Source: Actinomycetota bacterium (GTDB lineage Bacteria > Actinomycetota > CADDZG01 > JAHWKV01 > JAOPZY01). Taken from it: a stretch of 34,519 nucleotides of DNA. The notes under the pieces were generated by a model. It searched no databases. It was not told where the DNA came from and saw only the letters and a program-made list of their open reading frames with translations. Positions within the stretch are counted from its first letter, which is position 1, and the number at the start of each line of letters is the position of its first letter. A program made the translations under genes and the position numbers. The stretch lies in contig JAOPZY010000114.1 of the NCBI GenBank assembly GCA_025963875.1, positions 1-34,519 on the forward strand. Direction: 5' to 3'. Shown piece after piece: positions 23,079-30,453 of the stretch.

Positions 23079-23809
23079 AGGGCGTCGTGCTGGCGGGGGG
23101 CCTCGGCACCCGCTTCCACCCCGTGACGAAGGTCGTCAACAAGCACCTGCTCGACGTGTTCGACGAGCCGATGGTCTTCTACCCCATCCGCACCCTGGCC
23201 CAGGCCGGCATCCGGGATGTGACCCTGGTCACCGGCGAGGACATCTCGCAGTTCAAGCGGCTGCTCGGCGACGGCTCCGATCTGGGCGTGCGGCTCAGCT
23301 ACTCCTTCCAGGAGGGCGAGCGCGGCATCGCGGACGCCCTCTCCCGGGCCGAGGCCCTCGTGCACGGCCACCCGATTGTCGTGATCCTCGGGGACAACAT
23401 CTTCCAGGAGGACTTGGGCCCCTACGTCGAGGCGTTCGGAGACCAGGGCAAGGGAGCGCGCATCCTGCTGAAGCGTGTGTCGCCCGAGGACGCCCGCCGG
23501 TTCGGCGTAGCGGACGTCGCTGACGGCAAGATCCTCGGCATCGAGGAGAAGCCGCAGGCCCCCCGCTCCGACCTCGTCGTCACGGGGTGCTACATGTACG
23601 ACGACCGGGTCTTCGAGATCATCCGCACCCTGGTGCCGTCGCCGCGTGGCGAACTCGAGGTCACCGACCTGAACAACGTCTACATCCAGGAGCACACCAT
23701 GACCTACGACGCCCTCACCGGTTGGTGGACGGACGCCGGGACGCCCGCGAGCAAGCTGAAGGCCTCCATCCTGGTGGCGCTGGAGAAGGGCGTGACCTTC
23801 CACCGATGA
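23075..23809 (+). CDS. rfbA: Glucose-1-phosphate thymidylyltransferase, short form
   Basis: First step of the pathway, making dTDP-glucose from glucose-1-phosphate and dTTP. The nucleotidyltransferase signature LAGGLGTRFHPVTKVVNKHLL is at the N-terminus, followed by PMVFYPIRTLAQAGI, VILGDNIFQEDL, IEEKPQAPRSD and GELEVTDLNNVYI. With 244 residues it belongs to the short class, lacking the C-terminal allosteric helices of the roughly 290-residue enterobacterial RmlA, so feedback control by dTDP-rhamnose may differ. The ATG overlaps the rfbD stop as ATGA. It is the last gene of the rhamnose operon, which is otherwise led by rfbB. Confidence 0.92.
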   Translation: MKGVVLAGGLGTRFHPVTKVVNKHLLDVFDEPMVFYPIRTLAQAGIRDVTLVTGEDISQFKRLLGDGSDLGVRLSYSFQEGERGIADALSRAEALVHGHPIVVILGDNIFQEDLGPYVEAFGDQGKGARILLKRVSPEDARRFGVADVADGKILGIEEKPQAPRSDLVVTGCYMYDDRVFEIIRTLVPSPRGELEVTDLNNVYIQEHTMTYDALTGWWTDAGTPASKLKASILVALEKGVTFHR

Positions 23810-23838
23810 GCCTCACCTGATCTGAAGGCTGGGCAGTC

Positions 23839-23878
23839 GTGCCCGGAGGCTGCGTGCGTCGCATCGACCCCCGGGCAC
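23839..23878. terminator. Bidirectional hairpin between rfbA and the 25-aa ORF
   Basis: Arms of 11 bp (23839-23849 and 23868-23878) pair with one mismatch, the outer eight as GTGCCCGG/CCGGGCAC. It lies 30 bases after rfbA and 23 bases after the leftward mini-ORF. There is no U-tract, which is common for GC-rich genomes. Confidence 0.5.
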
Positions 23879-23900
23879 CACTGCAAGCTGCCGGCCCGGG

Positions 23901-23978
23901 TCAGTCGTCGCCGGAGAGCAGGTCCTCGAGTAGTTCCTCCAAGCCTTCCAGCAGGCCCCCCAAGTCTCCGTGATCCAT
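23901..23978 (-). CDS. Possible 25-aa acidic amphipathic peptide
   Basis: The frame from the ATG at 23978 to the TGA at 23901 reads MDHGDLGGLLEGLEELLEDL followed by LSGDD. Leucines recur at helical i, i+3/i+4 spacing and eight residues are Asp or Glu, so it would form an acidic amphipathic helix. Support for coding: GGGGGA lies about four bases before the ATG, about 80 percent of third positions are G or C, a plausible promoter lies 55-83 bp upstream on the same strand, and a hairpin follows the stop. It is 117 bases downstream of nadE. It resembles no peptide family that I know. A small RNA is the alternative reading. Confidence 0.4.
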   Translation of the reverse strand: MDHGDLGGLLEGLEELLEDLLSGDD

Positions 23979-24031
23979 GCCGTCCCCCGTCTTCTGCCCA
24001 CGATGGGCGCGTGACGTAATCAACGGTAACT

Positions 24032-24061
24032 AGGCTAAAACGCTTAGCCCGTTCTCTGCAA
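24032..24061 (-). promoter_or_regulatory. Candidate promoter with inverted repeat over the -10
   Basis: On the minus strand TTGCAG (24056-24061), an 18-bp spacer and TAGCCT (24032-24037) make a reasonable promoter. A perfect 6-bp-arm inverted repeat, GGCTAA-n5-TTAGCC (24033-24049), covers the -10, as expected for a repressor site. It would drive the 25-aa ORF. Confidence 0.4.
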
Positions 24062-24094
24062 GCAAGCTGCGCGGATTTAATCTGGGCGCAACAT

Positions 24095-25711
24095 CTATAA
24101 ATACGGACGGTACCGGTTCGTGATGGGAGGGCGGCGGTCACGGCCAAAAGCGCGGCGAGTTATCTTGACGCCGGGCGGTGCCTGCCGGCGCTTGTACTCG
24201 GCTCGGTCCACCATCTCGACCACCCGCTGGACCACGTCGGCCGGGAAGCCGTCGGCGACGATCTCCTCGGGGCTCTGGTCTCCCTCGATGTAGGCCTGCA
24301 GGATGGGGTCGAGGATCTCGTAGGGCGGCAGGGAGTCCGAATCGAGCTGGTCTGCCCGCAGCTCGGCGGTCGGGGGCCGGTCGATCACCTCCTGCGGGAT
24401 CACCTCGGAGTCCCGGTTGCGCCAGCGGCTGAGGTCGTAGACCAGCGTCTTCGGGACGTCCTTCAACACTGCGAACCCGCCGGCCATGTCGCCGTAGAGG
24501 GTGGCGTAGCCGGTCGACATCTCGGATTTGTTGCCGGTCGACAGCACAAGCCGGCCGGTCTTGTTCGAGATTGCCATCAGCAGGTTGCCCCGGATCCGGG
24601 ACTGGAGGTTCTCCTCGGCGAGACCCGGCTCCGTGCCGGCGAAGACCGTGTCGAGCGTCTTCAGCATGACCTCGTAGGCGTCGTGGATCGGGAGGGTGAC
24701 GGTGGGGATCCCCAGCGCGTCCGCCAGCCGCTCCGCCCCGGTGAGGCTCTCCCGGCTGGTGTACTCGCTCGGCATGAGGACGCCGAGGATGTTGCCGGCG
24801 CCGAGGGCATCGGCGGCGACGGCTGCGGTGAGCGACGAGTCGATCCCCCCGGACAGCCCCAGGCATGCCCCGTGGAACCCGTTCTTGCTGAAGTAGTCCC
24901 GGACCCCGATCACGAGGGCCGCGTACACCTCCTCGGCCGATCCCATCTCCCGGGCGATCGGGCCGCCGGCCTGAGCACCCGCTCCAACGTCGTAGACGAG
25001 CAGGTCGTCGGCGAACTGGGGTGCCCGGGCGAGCAGCATCCCACGGGCGTCGAATGCGCAGGACTGCCCGTCGAAGACGAGCTCGTCCTGGCCGCCGACC
25101 ATGTTCACGTAGGCGAAGGCGACCCGGTTCTCCCGGGCGCGGCTGGCGATGAGGCGCTGGCGCTCCCGCCCCTTGCCCATGTGGTAGGGCGACCCGTTGA
25201 TGTTCACGATCAGCTGCGCCCCGGCCGCCGCGCACGCCACGTGGGGGCCGTCCGGGCTCCAGAGGTCCTCGCAGATCGTGACGCCGACGGGGACGCCGGC
25301 CACATCGGCGATGACGATCCCTTTCCCCGCCGTGAAGTACCGCTTCTCGTCGAAGACGCCGTAGTTCGGCAGCAGGTGCTTGTGGTAGACGGCCTCCACC
25401 CGGCCCCCGACGATGACCGCCGCGGCGTTGAAGATCCGGTCTCCGTCCCGGTCCACGAAGCCCACGACCGCCGTGATGCCGTCCGCCGCCGGGGCCAGCG
25501 CCGCCAGGGTGCGAAGGTTGTCCGTGACGAAGGAGGGCCGCAGCACCAGGTCTTCGGGCGGGTAGCCCGTGATGGCCAGCTCCGGGAGGGCGACGAGGTC
25601 GGCGCCGGCCGCCTTGGCCTCGCCGATGGCCAATTCGATCAGCCGGCGGTTCCCCTCGAGGTCGCCTACCGTGGGGTTGTTCTGGGCCAGCGCGATCCGG
25701 ACAGCCGCCAT
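24095..25711 (-). CDS. nadE: Glutamine-dependent NAD+ synthetase
   Basis: Final step of NAD synthesis: amidates nicotinate adenine dinucleotide with ammonia from glutamine and ATP. The 538-residue protein has an N-terminal nitrilase-type glutaminase domain with E44 (LPELAITGY), K111 (YHKHLLPNYG) and C147 (VTICEDLW). The C-terminal synthetase domain has the P-loop SGGIDSS at 287-293, STGNKSEMSTGYATLYGDMAG and the C-terminal EYKRRQAPPGVKI. Length suits the compact glutamine-dependent class, not the roughly 680-residue mycobacterial form. TACGCT ends six bases before the ATG (leaderless). It is divergent from the sugar epimerase gene. The nicotinamidase in this window feeds the same salvage route. 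Confidence 0.95.
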   Translation of the reverse strand: MAAVRIALAQNNPTVGDLEGNRRLIELAIGEAKAAGADLVALPELAITGYPPEDLVLRPSFVTDNLRTLAALAPAADGITAVVGFVDRDGDRIFNAAAVIVGGRVEAVYHKHLLPNYGVFDEKRYFTAGKGIVIADVAGVPVGVTICEDLWSPDGPHVACAAAGAQLIVNINGSPYHMGKGRERQRLIASRARENRVAFAYVNMVGGQDELVFDGQSCAFDARGMLLARAPQFADDLLVYDVGAGAQAGGPIAREMGSAEEVYAALVIGVRDYFSKNGFHGACLGLSGGIDSSLTAAVAADALGAGNILGVLMPSEYTSRESLTGAERLADALGIPTVTLPIHDAYEVMLKTLDTVFAGTEPGLAEENLQSRIRGNLLMAISNKTGRLVLSTGNKSEMSTGYATLYGDMAGGFAVLKDVPKTLVYDLSRWRNRDSEVIPQEVIDRPPTAELRADQLDSDSLPPYEILDPILQAYIEGDQSPEEIVADGFPADVVQRVVEMVDRAEYKRRQAPPGVKITRRAFGRDRRPPITNRYRPYL

Positions 25712-25767
25712 GCGCCCAGCGTACCCGCAGGGTGGTCGGGCCCAGCCCTGGCCCCCGATTCGGTCCT

Positions 25768-25805
25768 CAGAAATCGACTTTCTGTTTCACCACGAATAGC
25801 GTGGT
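25768..25805. promoter_or_regulatory. Pair of adjacent 17-bp inverted repeats
   Basis: CAGAAA-TCGAC-TTTCTG (25768-25784) and ACCACG-AATAG-CGTGGT (25789-25805) are two perfect 6-5-6 inverted repeats four bases apart, in the 143-bp gap between nadE and the epimerase gene. They are AT-richer than their surroundings. Operators for either divergent gene are likely. As RNA hairpins they would have no U-tract. Confidence 0.45.
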
Positions 25806-25854
25806 CAGAGAATCTCGATCCGCTTACGGGTCTGGCTGGTACGCTGGCCATCAC

Positions 25855-26796
25855 ATGTCGGACAAGCTGGTCCTCGTCACGGGCGGAGCAGGATTCATCG
25901 GCTCCACCATCGCGCGCGCCCTCATCGCCGAGGGGACGCCCGTCCGGGTCTTCGACAACCTGATCGCCGGATTCCGCGAGGTGGTCCCGCCTGAGGCCGA
26001 GTTCCGGCTCGGTGACCTGCGCGACCCGGAGGCGATCGGCAAGGCCTGCGAAGGCGTCGACGTTGTCTACCACCAGGCGGCCCTGCGCAGCGTCGCGAAG
26101 TCGGTGGACGAGCCGCTCATCACCGAGGAGTGCAACGTGATGGGCACGCTCAACCTGCTGGGTGCCGCCGAGCAGGCAGGTGTCCGGAGGGTCGTCTACG
26201 CCGCCAGCTCCAGCGCCTACGGCGAGACCACCGAGGGGATCAACCGGGAGGATGCCGCCCCCAACCCGCTGTCCCCCTACGCGGTGAGCAAGCTCGCGGC
26301 CGAGTACTACTGCCGGAACTGGACCGCCCTGCACGGCCTGTCGACGGTGTGCCTGCGGTACTTCAACGTCTTCGGCCCCGGCCAGCACCCGGAGTCGAAG
26401 TACGCAGCCCTGTTCCCCGGCCTGATCTCCGCCCTGACAGCGGGCCGGGCGCCGGAGGTCCACTGGGACGGCGAGCAGACCCGGGACTTCACCTTTGTCG
26501 GCGACGTCGCCCGGGCGAACCTGCTGGCGGCCAAGGCGGACAGCCGGGTCGACGGCCAGGTCATCAACATCGGGGCAGGACGGGCCAAGAGCGTGAACGA
26601 GGTCCTGGCGACGATCAGCGGGATCATGGATCTCTGGATCGAGCCGGTCCGGACGCCCAAGCGCCAGGGCGACGTGCGCAGCACCCTCGCCGACATCACC
26701 CGGGCGAAGGAGCTCCTTGACTGGGAGCCCGAGGCCGAATGGGAAGAGGCGGTCGCTGCCACCGTCGGCTGGTTCACCACCGGCGCCAGGGGCTGA
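25855..26796 (+). CDS. NAD-dependent sugar-nucleotide epimerase (GalE/WbpP-like)
   Basis: A 313-residue extended short-chain dehydrogenase. The NAD-binding loop is TGGAGFIGSTIA, then VVYHQAALRSVAKSV, the catalytic region AASSSAYGETT with SPYAVSKLAAEYY, and CLRYFNVFGPGQHPES. The ALRSVxxSxxxP block and the QHPESKYAAL stretch are characteristic of UDP-GlcNAc(GalNAc) 4-epimerases of the WbpP/Gne group and of close UDP-glucuronate epimerases. The exact sugar cannot be fixed. The start at 25855 lies nine bases after TACGCT with no Shine-Dalgarno. It is followed after 42 bases by the asparagine synthase gene in the same direction and fits the polysaccharide locus. Confidence 0.85.
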   Translation: MSDKLVLVTGGAGFIGSTIARALIAEGTPVRVFDNLIAGFREVVPPEAEFRLGDLRDPEAIGKACEGVDVVYHQAALRSVAKSVDEPLITEECNVMGTLNLLGAAEQAGVRRVVYAASSSAYGETTEGINREDAAPNPLSPYAVSKLAAEYYCRNWTALHGLSTVCLRYFNVFGPGQHPESKYAALFPGLISALTAGRAPEVHWDGEQTRDFTFVGDVARANLLAAKADSRVDGQVINIGAGRAKSVNEVLATISGIMDLWIEPVRTPKRQGDVRSTLADITRAKELLDWEPEAEWEEAVAATVGWFTTGARG

Positions 26797-26838
26797 GCGC
26801 CGGAAGTTCCCACGTGCCCGCCGACCCCATATAGCTCC

Positions 26839-28731
26839 ATGTGCGGCATCGCAGGCTACGCCGGCAGCAACCCCCCCGACGCCGCCACGCTCCGGCGCAT
26901 GTGCGACGCCCTCGTCCACCGGGGGCCCGACCAGGACGGCTACCTCCTCGGCGACCATGTGGCCCTCGGCATGCGGCGCCTCTCCATCATCGGCGTCGAG
27001 AGCGGGCGCCAGCCCATCTACAACGAGGACCGAACCATCGCCGTCGTCTACAACGGCGAGGTCTACAACTTCACAGAGCTGCGGGCCGAGCTGGAAGGCA
27101 AGGGGCACCGCTTCGCGACCGCCACCGACACGGAGTGCATCGTCCACCTCTACGAGGAGCACGGGGAGCGCTGCGTGGAGCACCTCCGCGGCATGTTCGC
27201 CTTCGCCCTCTGGGACGAGCGCCGGCAGCGGCTCCTCCTGGCCCGGGACCGGGTTGGCAAGAAGCCCCTCCTGTATCGGGCGACGCCCGACGGCATCTGG
27301 TTCGCCTCGGAGCTGAAGGCCCTGCTGCTCGACGAGACGATGCCGCGGGCCGTCGACCCGCTGGCGCTGCACAGCTACCTCACCTACGGCTACGTCCCGG
27401 CCCCCCAGTGCATCGTGGCCGGGGTGCGCAAGCTGCCGGCGGCCCACACGCTCTCATGGCACAACGGCATCGCGGAGGAGCGCCGCTACTGGCGCCTGCA
27501 GTACGAGCCCAAGCAGAGGATCTCAGAGCCCGAGGCGGTGGAGGCGGTGCGGGAGCTGATCCGGGAGGCAACGCGCATCCGCCTGGTGTCGGAGCGGCCG
27601 CTGGGGGCATTCCTCTCGGGAGGCATCGACTCCTCCGTGGTGGTGGCCGCCATGGCCGAGGCGACGTCGCAGCCCGTCAAGACCTTCTCGATCGGCTTCG
27701 AGGACGCCCGCTACGACGAGCGATCCTTTGCCCGCCTCGTTGCAGACCGGTTCTCCACCGACCACGAGGAGCTGGTCGTCACCCCCGACATCGCCGAGCT
27801 GATGCCCCGGCTCACGTGGCACTACGACGAGCCGTTCGCCGACTCCTCGGCCGTCCCGAGCTTCTCCCTCGCCGAGATGGCGCGCCGCCACGTGGTCGTC
27901 GCCCTGAACGGCGACGGTGGCGACGAGTCCTTCGGCGGCTACGACCGCTACGTCGCGCAGCGCCTCGCGGCCCGCATCCACGTCGGGGATTCCGTGGCGA
28001 GGGTGGGCCGCCGGGCGGTGGCGGCGCTGCCGTCCGGCCAGCACCGCTCGTCGATGCGGCGGGTGAAGCGCTTCCTCAACTTCAGCCTCACACCGCCGGC
28101 CACCCGGTACGCCGAGGTCGTCGCCGCCTTCACGAACGCGGACAAGGAGCAGCTCTACTCCGACGAGATGTGGGAGGCGATCGGGGGCCTCGACGCCTAC
28201 GACCTCCTCACCGGCGTCTTCTCCGACTCGGCGGCCACCGACCCGGCCGACGCGGCCATGGACGTCGACGTGCAGACGTACCTGCCCGGCGACCTGCTCG
28301 TGAAGATGGACATCGCCACGATGGCGAACTCGCTGGAGGCGCGCTCGCCGCTGCTCGACCACAAGGTGATGGAGTTTGCCGCCTCCCTGCCGGCGGACAT
28401 GAAGATCCGGGGGCGCACCAGCAAGTGGCTGCTGAAGCAGGCGGGCCGGGGCTGGATCCCCGACGCGGTCCTCGACCGGCCGAAGATGGGCTTCGGGGTC
28501 CCCGTGGCCGCCTGGCTGCGCAACGAGCTGCGGGACCTCGTGCACGACGCCCTCACCGACGTCACCGCCCGAGGCCGGCCCTACTTCGAGCCGGCGACGG
28601 TCGACCGGCTCCTCGAGGAGCACGACTCCGGCGCCGACCACGGCGCCAAGTTGTGGACGCTGCTCTGCTTCGAGCTCTGGCAACGGGCGTTCGTGGACCA
28701 CCTGGCCGTCCCGCCCGTCTGGGAGCCCTGA
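26839..28731 (+). CDS. asnB: Asparagine synthase (glutamine-hydrolysing)
   Basis: A 630-residue class-II amidotransferase. The N-terminal Cys2 nucleophile in MCGIAGY starts the glutaminase domain, with RRLSIIG, YNGEVYNF and FAFALWD. The synthetase domain has the P-loop LSGGIDSS, the ALNGDGGDESFGGYDRY block, and MANSLEARSPLLDHKVMEFAASLP. In polysaccharide loci such AsnB paralogues often amidate sugar or peptide carboxylates in place of making free asparagine, so the acceptor is uncertain. The upstream CATATA element lies about five bases before the ATG and no clear Shine-Dalgarno is seen. The glycosyltransferase gene follows two bases after its stop, so the two are co-transcribed. Confidence 0.9.
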   Translation: MCGIAGYAGSNPPDAATLRRMCDALVHRGPDQDGYLLGDHVALGMRRLSIIGVESGRQPIYNEDRTIAVVYNGEVYNFTELRAELEGKGHRFATATDTECIVHLYEEHGERCVEHLRGMFAFALWDERRQRLLLARDRVGKKPLLYRATPDGIWFASELKALLLDETMPRAVDPLALHSYLTYGYVPAPQCIVAGVRKLPAAHTLSWHNGIAEERRYWRLQYEPKQRISEPEAVEAVRELIREATRIRLVSERPLGAFLSGGIDSSVVVAAMAEATSQPVKTFSIGFEDARYDERSFARLVADRFSTDHEELVVTPDIAELMPRLTWHYDEPFADSSAVPSFSLAEMARRHVVVALNGDGGDESFGGYDRYVAQRLAARIHVGDSVARVGRRAVAALPSGQHRSSMRRVKRFLNFSLTPPATRYAEVVAAFTNADKEQLYSDEMWEAIGGLDAYDLLTGVFSDSAATDPADAAMDVDVQTYLPGDLLVKMDIATMANSLEARSPLLDHKVMEFAASLPADMKIRGRTSKWLLKQAGRGWIPDAVLDRPKMGFGVPVAAWLRNELRDLVHDALTDVTARGRPYFEPATVDRLLEEHDSGADHGAKLWTLLCFELWQRAFVDHLAVPPVWEP

Positions 28732-28732
28732 G

Positions 28733-29890
28733 GTGCGAGTCCTGCGGGTCATCACGAGGCTGAACATCGGGGGCCCCGCCCGGCAGGCCCTGATGCTGCA
28801 CCGGGTGCTGCCCGAGCGCGGTTACGAGTGCGAGCTGGTGTCGGGGGCGCCGCAAACGGAGGAGGGGGCGTTCCCACCCCCGGCCGAGCGCTACACCCTG
28901 GTCGAGTCCCTGCGACGGGAGACGGACTTCCTCGCCGACGCCCGTGCGATCCACACGCTCACCCGCCTGATGCGGGCGAGCCGCCCGGACGTCGTGCACA
29001 CCCACACCACGACCGCAGGGGGCCTCGGGCGCATCGCCGCCCGCCGGGCCAAGGTCCCGGTGACGGTGCACACCTTCCACGGTCACGTCCTGTCCGGCTA
29101 CCTCTCCGGCCCGCAGACCAGGGCGCTGACGGCGGCCGAGCGTGCCCTGGCGAAACGAACCGATGCGCTGGTGTCGGTCTCCACCCGGGTGCGCGACGAG
29201 CTGCTCGCCCTCGGCATCGGCAGGCCCGAGCAGTGGCGGGTCGTCCCGCTCGGCCTCGAGCTCGGCGAGCTCCTCGGTGGGCCGGCGGAACGCTCCGCGT
29301 CGCGCGCGGCCCTCGGCCTGCCCCCGGAGGCGCCGCTCGTGGGCATCGTCGGGCGCCTGGCTGCGATCAAGGACCACGGCACGTTCCTGGCGATGGCGGC
29401 GAGGCTGGCGGCAGCCCGCACGGACGTCTCCTTCGTCGTCGCGGGCGACGGAAGCCTGCGGGGGTCCCTGGAGGCGGAGGCGAAGTCCCTGCTCGGCAAC
29501 CGGATCCGGTTCCTGGGTTGGGCGACCGATCTGCCGGTGCTCTACGGCGCCCTCGACGTGGTGGTGCTCACCTCCCGCAACGAGGGCACCCCGGTTGCGC
29601 TTATCGAGGCGGGGGCCGCGGGCCGTCCGGTGGTCGCAACCGACGTCGGCGGCGTGGCCGAGGTCGTCCGCGACGGTGCGTCGGGATTCGTCGTGCCGCC
29701 CGGCGACGCGGCGGCACTGGCGGCCCGGGTGGGCACCCTCCTGGACGACCCCGAGGCGGCCCGGGCGATGGGCCTGGCCGGGCGGGAGTGGGTGCGGGCC
29801 CGCTTCGGCTCGGAGCGCCTCGTCGATGACCTGACCGCCCTCTACGGGGAGCTGACGGACGCCCGAGGCGCCCCTCGAGGCGCCGGATGA
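28733..29890 (+). CDS. Glycosyltransferase family 4 (GT-B fold)
   Basis: A 385-residue retaining-type glycosyltransferase. The N-terminal half begins VLRVITRLNIGGPARQAL, the usual GT4 acceptor-domain loop, and has DVVHTHTTTAGGLGRIAA and HTFHGHVLSGY. The C-terminal donor domain has VGRLAAIKDHGTFLAMAARL, FVVAGDGSLRGSLEAEA, IRFLGWATDLPVLYGALDVVVLTSRNEGTPVALIEAGAAGRPVVATDVGGVAEVV. The E-x7-E motif (NEGTPVALIEAG) contacts the donor sugar. The GTG start lies two bases after asnB. No transmembrane segment is visible, so it should work at the cytoplasmic face. Donor and acceptor are unknown. Confidence 0.88.
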   Translation: MRVLRVITRLNIGGPARQALMLHRVLPERGYECELVSGAPQTEEGAFPPPAERYTLVESLRRETDFLADARAIHTLTRLMRASRPDVVHTHTTTAGGLGRIAARRAKVPVTVHTFHGHVLSGYLSGPQTRALTAAERALAKRTDALVSVSTRVRDELLALGIGRPEQWRVVPLGLELGELLGGPAERSASRAALGLPPEAPLVGIVGRLAAIKDHGTFLAMAARLAAARTDVSFVVAGDGSLRGSLEAEAKSLLGNRIRFLGWATDLPVLYGALDVVVLTSRNEGTPVALIEAGAAGRPVVATDVGGVAEVVRDGASGFVVPPGDAAALAARVGTLLDDPEAARAMGLAGREWVRARFGSERLVDDLTALYGELTDARGAPRGAG

Positions 29891-29989
29891 GAATCGCAAA
29901 TAGGCGCGGATTGGTTGTAAGCTTCCCAACAGAAGTGTTCTGCTCGCGGAAGGGGGTGATGTCCGCTATGAGATGAGCTTGCGTTGGAA

Positions 29990-30033
29990 CCGTCCTCGTC
30001 CGGCACTGCCGGATCCCAGAGAACTCAGGACGG
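29990..30033 (+). other. Nested hairpin in the 5' leader of the Cys/His protein gene
   Basis: Outer arms CCGTCCT (29990-29996) and AGGACGG (30027-30033) enclose a perfect TCCGGC-ACT-GCCGGA hairpin (29999-30013). It lies in the 207-bp gap between the glycosyltransferase and the 65-aa gene, followed by an A/T-richer stretch and the ribosome site. A five-codon ORF, MSAMR, behind GGAAGGGGG, precedes it near 29958. The whole looks like a structured regulatory leader. No known riboswitch class is recognised. Confidence 0.45.
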
Positions 30034-30097
30034 ACCCCTGTTTCTCGTTTCGAATTCCTTTCAGGTCACCCTTCACATCATCTCAGAGGAGAAAAAG

Positions 30098-30295
30098 ATG
30101 GCTAACCAGTACGCATGTGCGAACGCCGGTGCCTCGACGTGTGGCTTCCGGACCACCTGGACCGACGAGGCCGACCTCCGGCGCCAGATCGCCAACCACC
30201 TGGTGACGGTCCACGAGGTCAAGACCCCGACCGCGACGATCGTGAACTACCTCGTCAAGGTCGCCAAGGACATGTCGGGCCAGGTCCAGCACTGA
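30098..30295 (+). CDS. Small DUF1059-like Cys/His protein, 65 aa
   Basis: A short protein with the spacing C7-x7-C15-x18-H34-x4-H39, compatible with one zinc site. The CxxAGxxxC opening, the FRTTWTDEADL stretch and the NHLVTVHEVKTPT helix resemble the small DUF1059-type family. The start is certain: AGAGGAG lies six bases before the ATG, one of the best ribosome sites of the window. A perfect terminator hairpin follows 16 bases after the stop, so this is a single-gene unit with a long structured leader, suggesting strong and regulated expression. No function is known. Confidence 0.8.
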   Translation: MANQYACANAGASTCGFRTTWTDEADLRRQIANHLVTVHEVKTPTATIVNYLVKVAKDMSGQVQH

Positions 30296-30311
30296 GCACC
30301 GCAGCGTTATG

Positions 30312-30341
30312 ACGAGGCCGGGCCCGTGGGCCCGGCCTCGT
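30312..30341 (+). terminator. Strong terminator hairpin after the 65-aa gene
   Basis: Perfect 14-bp arms ACGAGGCCGGGCCC and GGGCCCGGCCTCGT close on a two-base GT centre, followed by TGCATTTCT. The longest perfect hairpin in the window. Confidence 0.8.
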
Positions 30342-30366
30342 TGCATTTCTAGAGCCCAGGTCACTT

Positions 30367-30413
30367 TTCTTTGAGTATGAAACGACGCTGTACGTCGATC
30401 TATGCTCAAAGAA
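30367..30413. repeat. 47-bp imperfect palindrome, copy 3
   Basis: Outer arms TTCTTTGAG (30367-30375) and CTCAAAGAA (30405-30413), inner CGACG/CGTCG stem with a five-base CTGTA loop; 17 of 23 symmetric positions pair and two more are G-T. It sits between the terminator of the 65-aa gene and the antitoxin gene, 38 bp before the latter. Confidence 0.78.
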
Positions 30414-30433
30414 TCCATCCCTCGTTGCTTCCT

Positions 30434-30453
30434 ATGTGCTACAAATAGCATAT
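30434..30453. promoter_or_regulatory. Operator overlapping the antitoxin start
   Basis: ATGTGCTA-CAAA-TAGCATAT is an inverted repeat with 8-bp arms and one G-T mismatch. It covers a -10-like TACAAA that ends six bases before the ATG and reaches into the start codon. Such placement fits autorepression by a Phd-type antitoxin. Confidence 0.55.
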
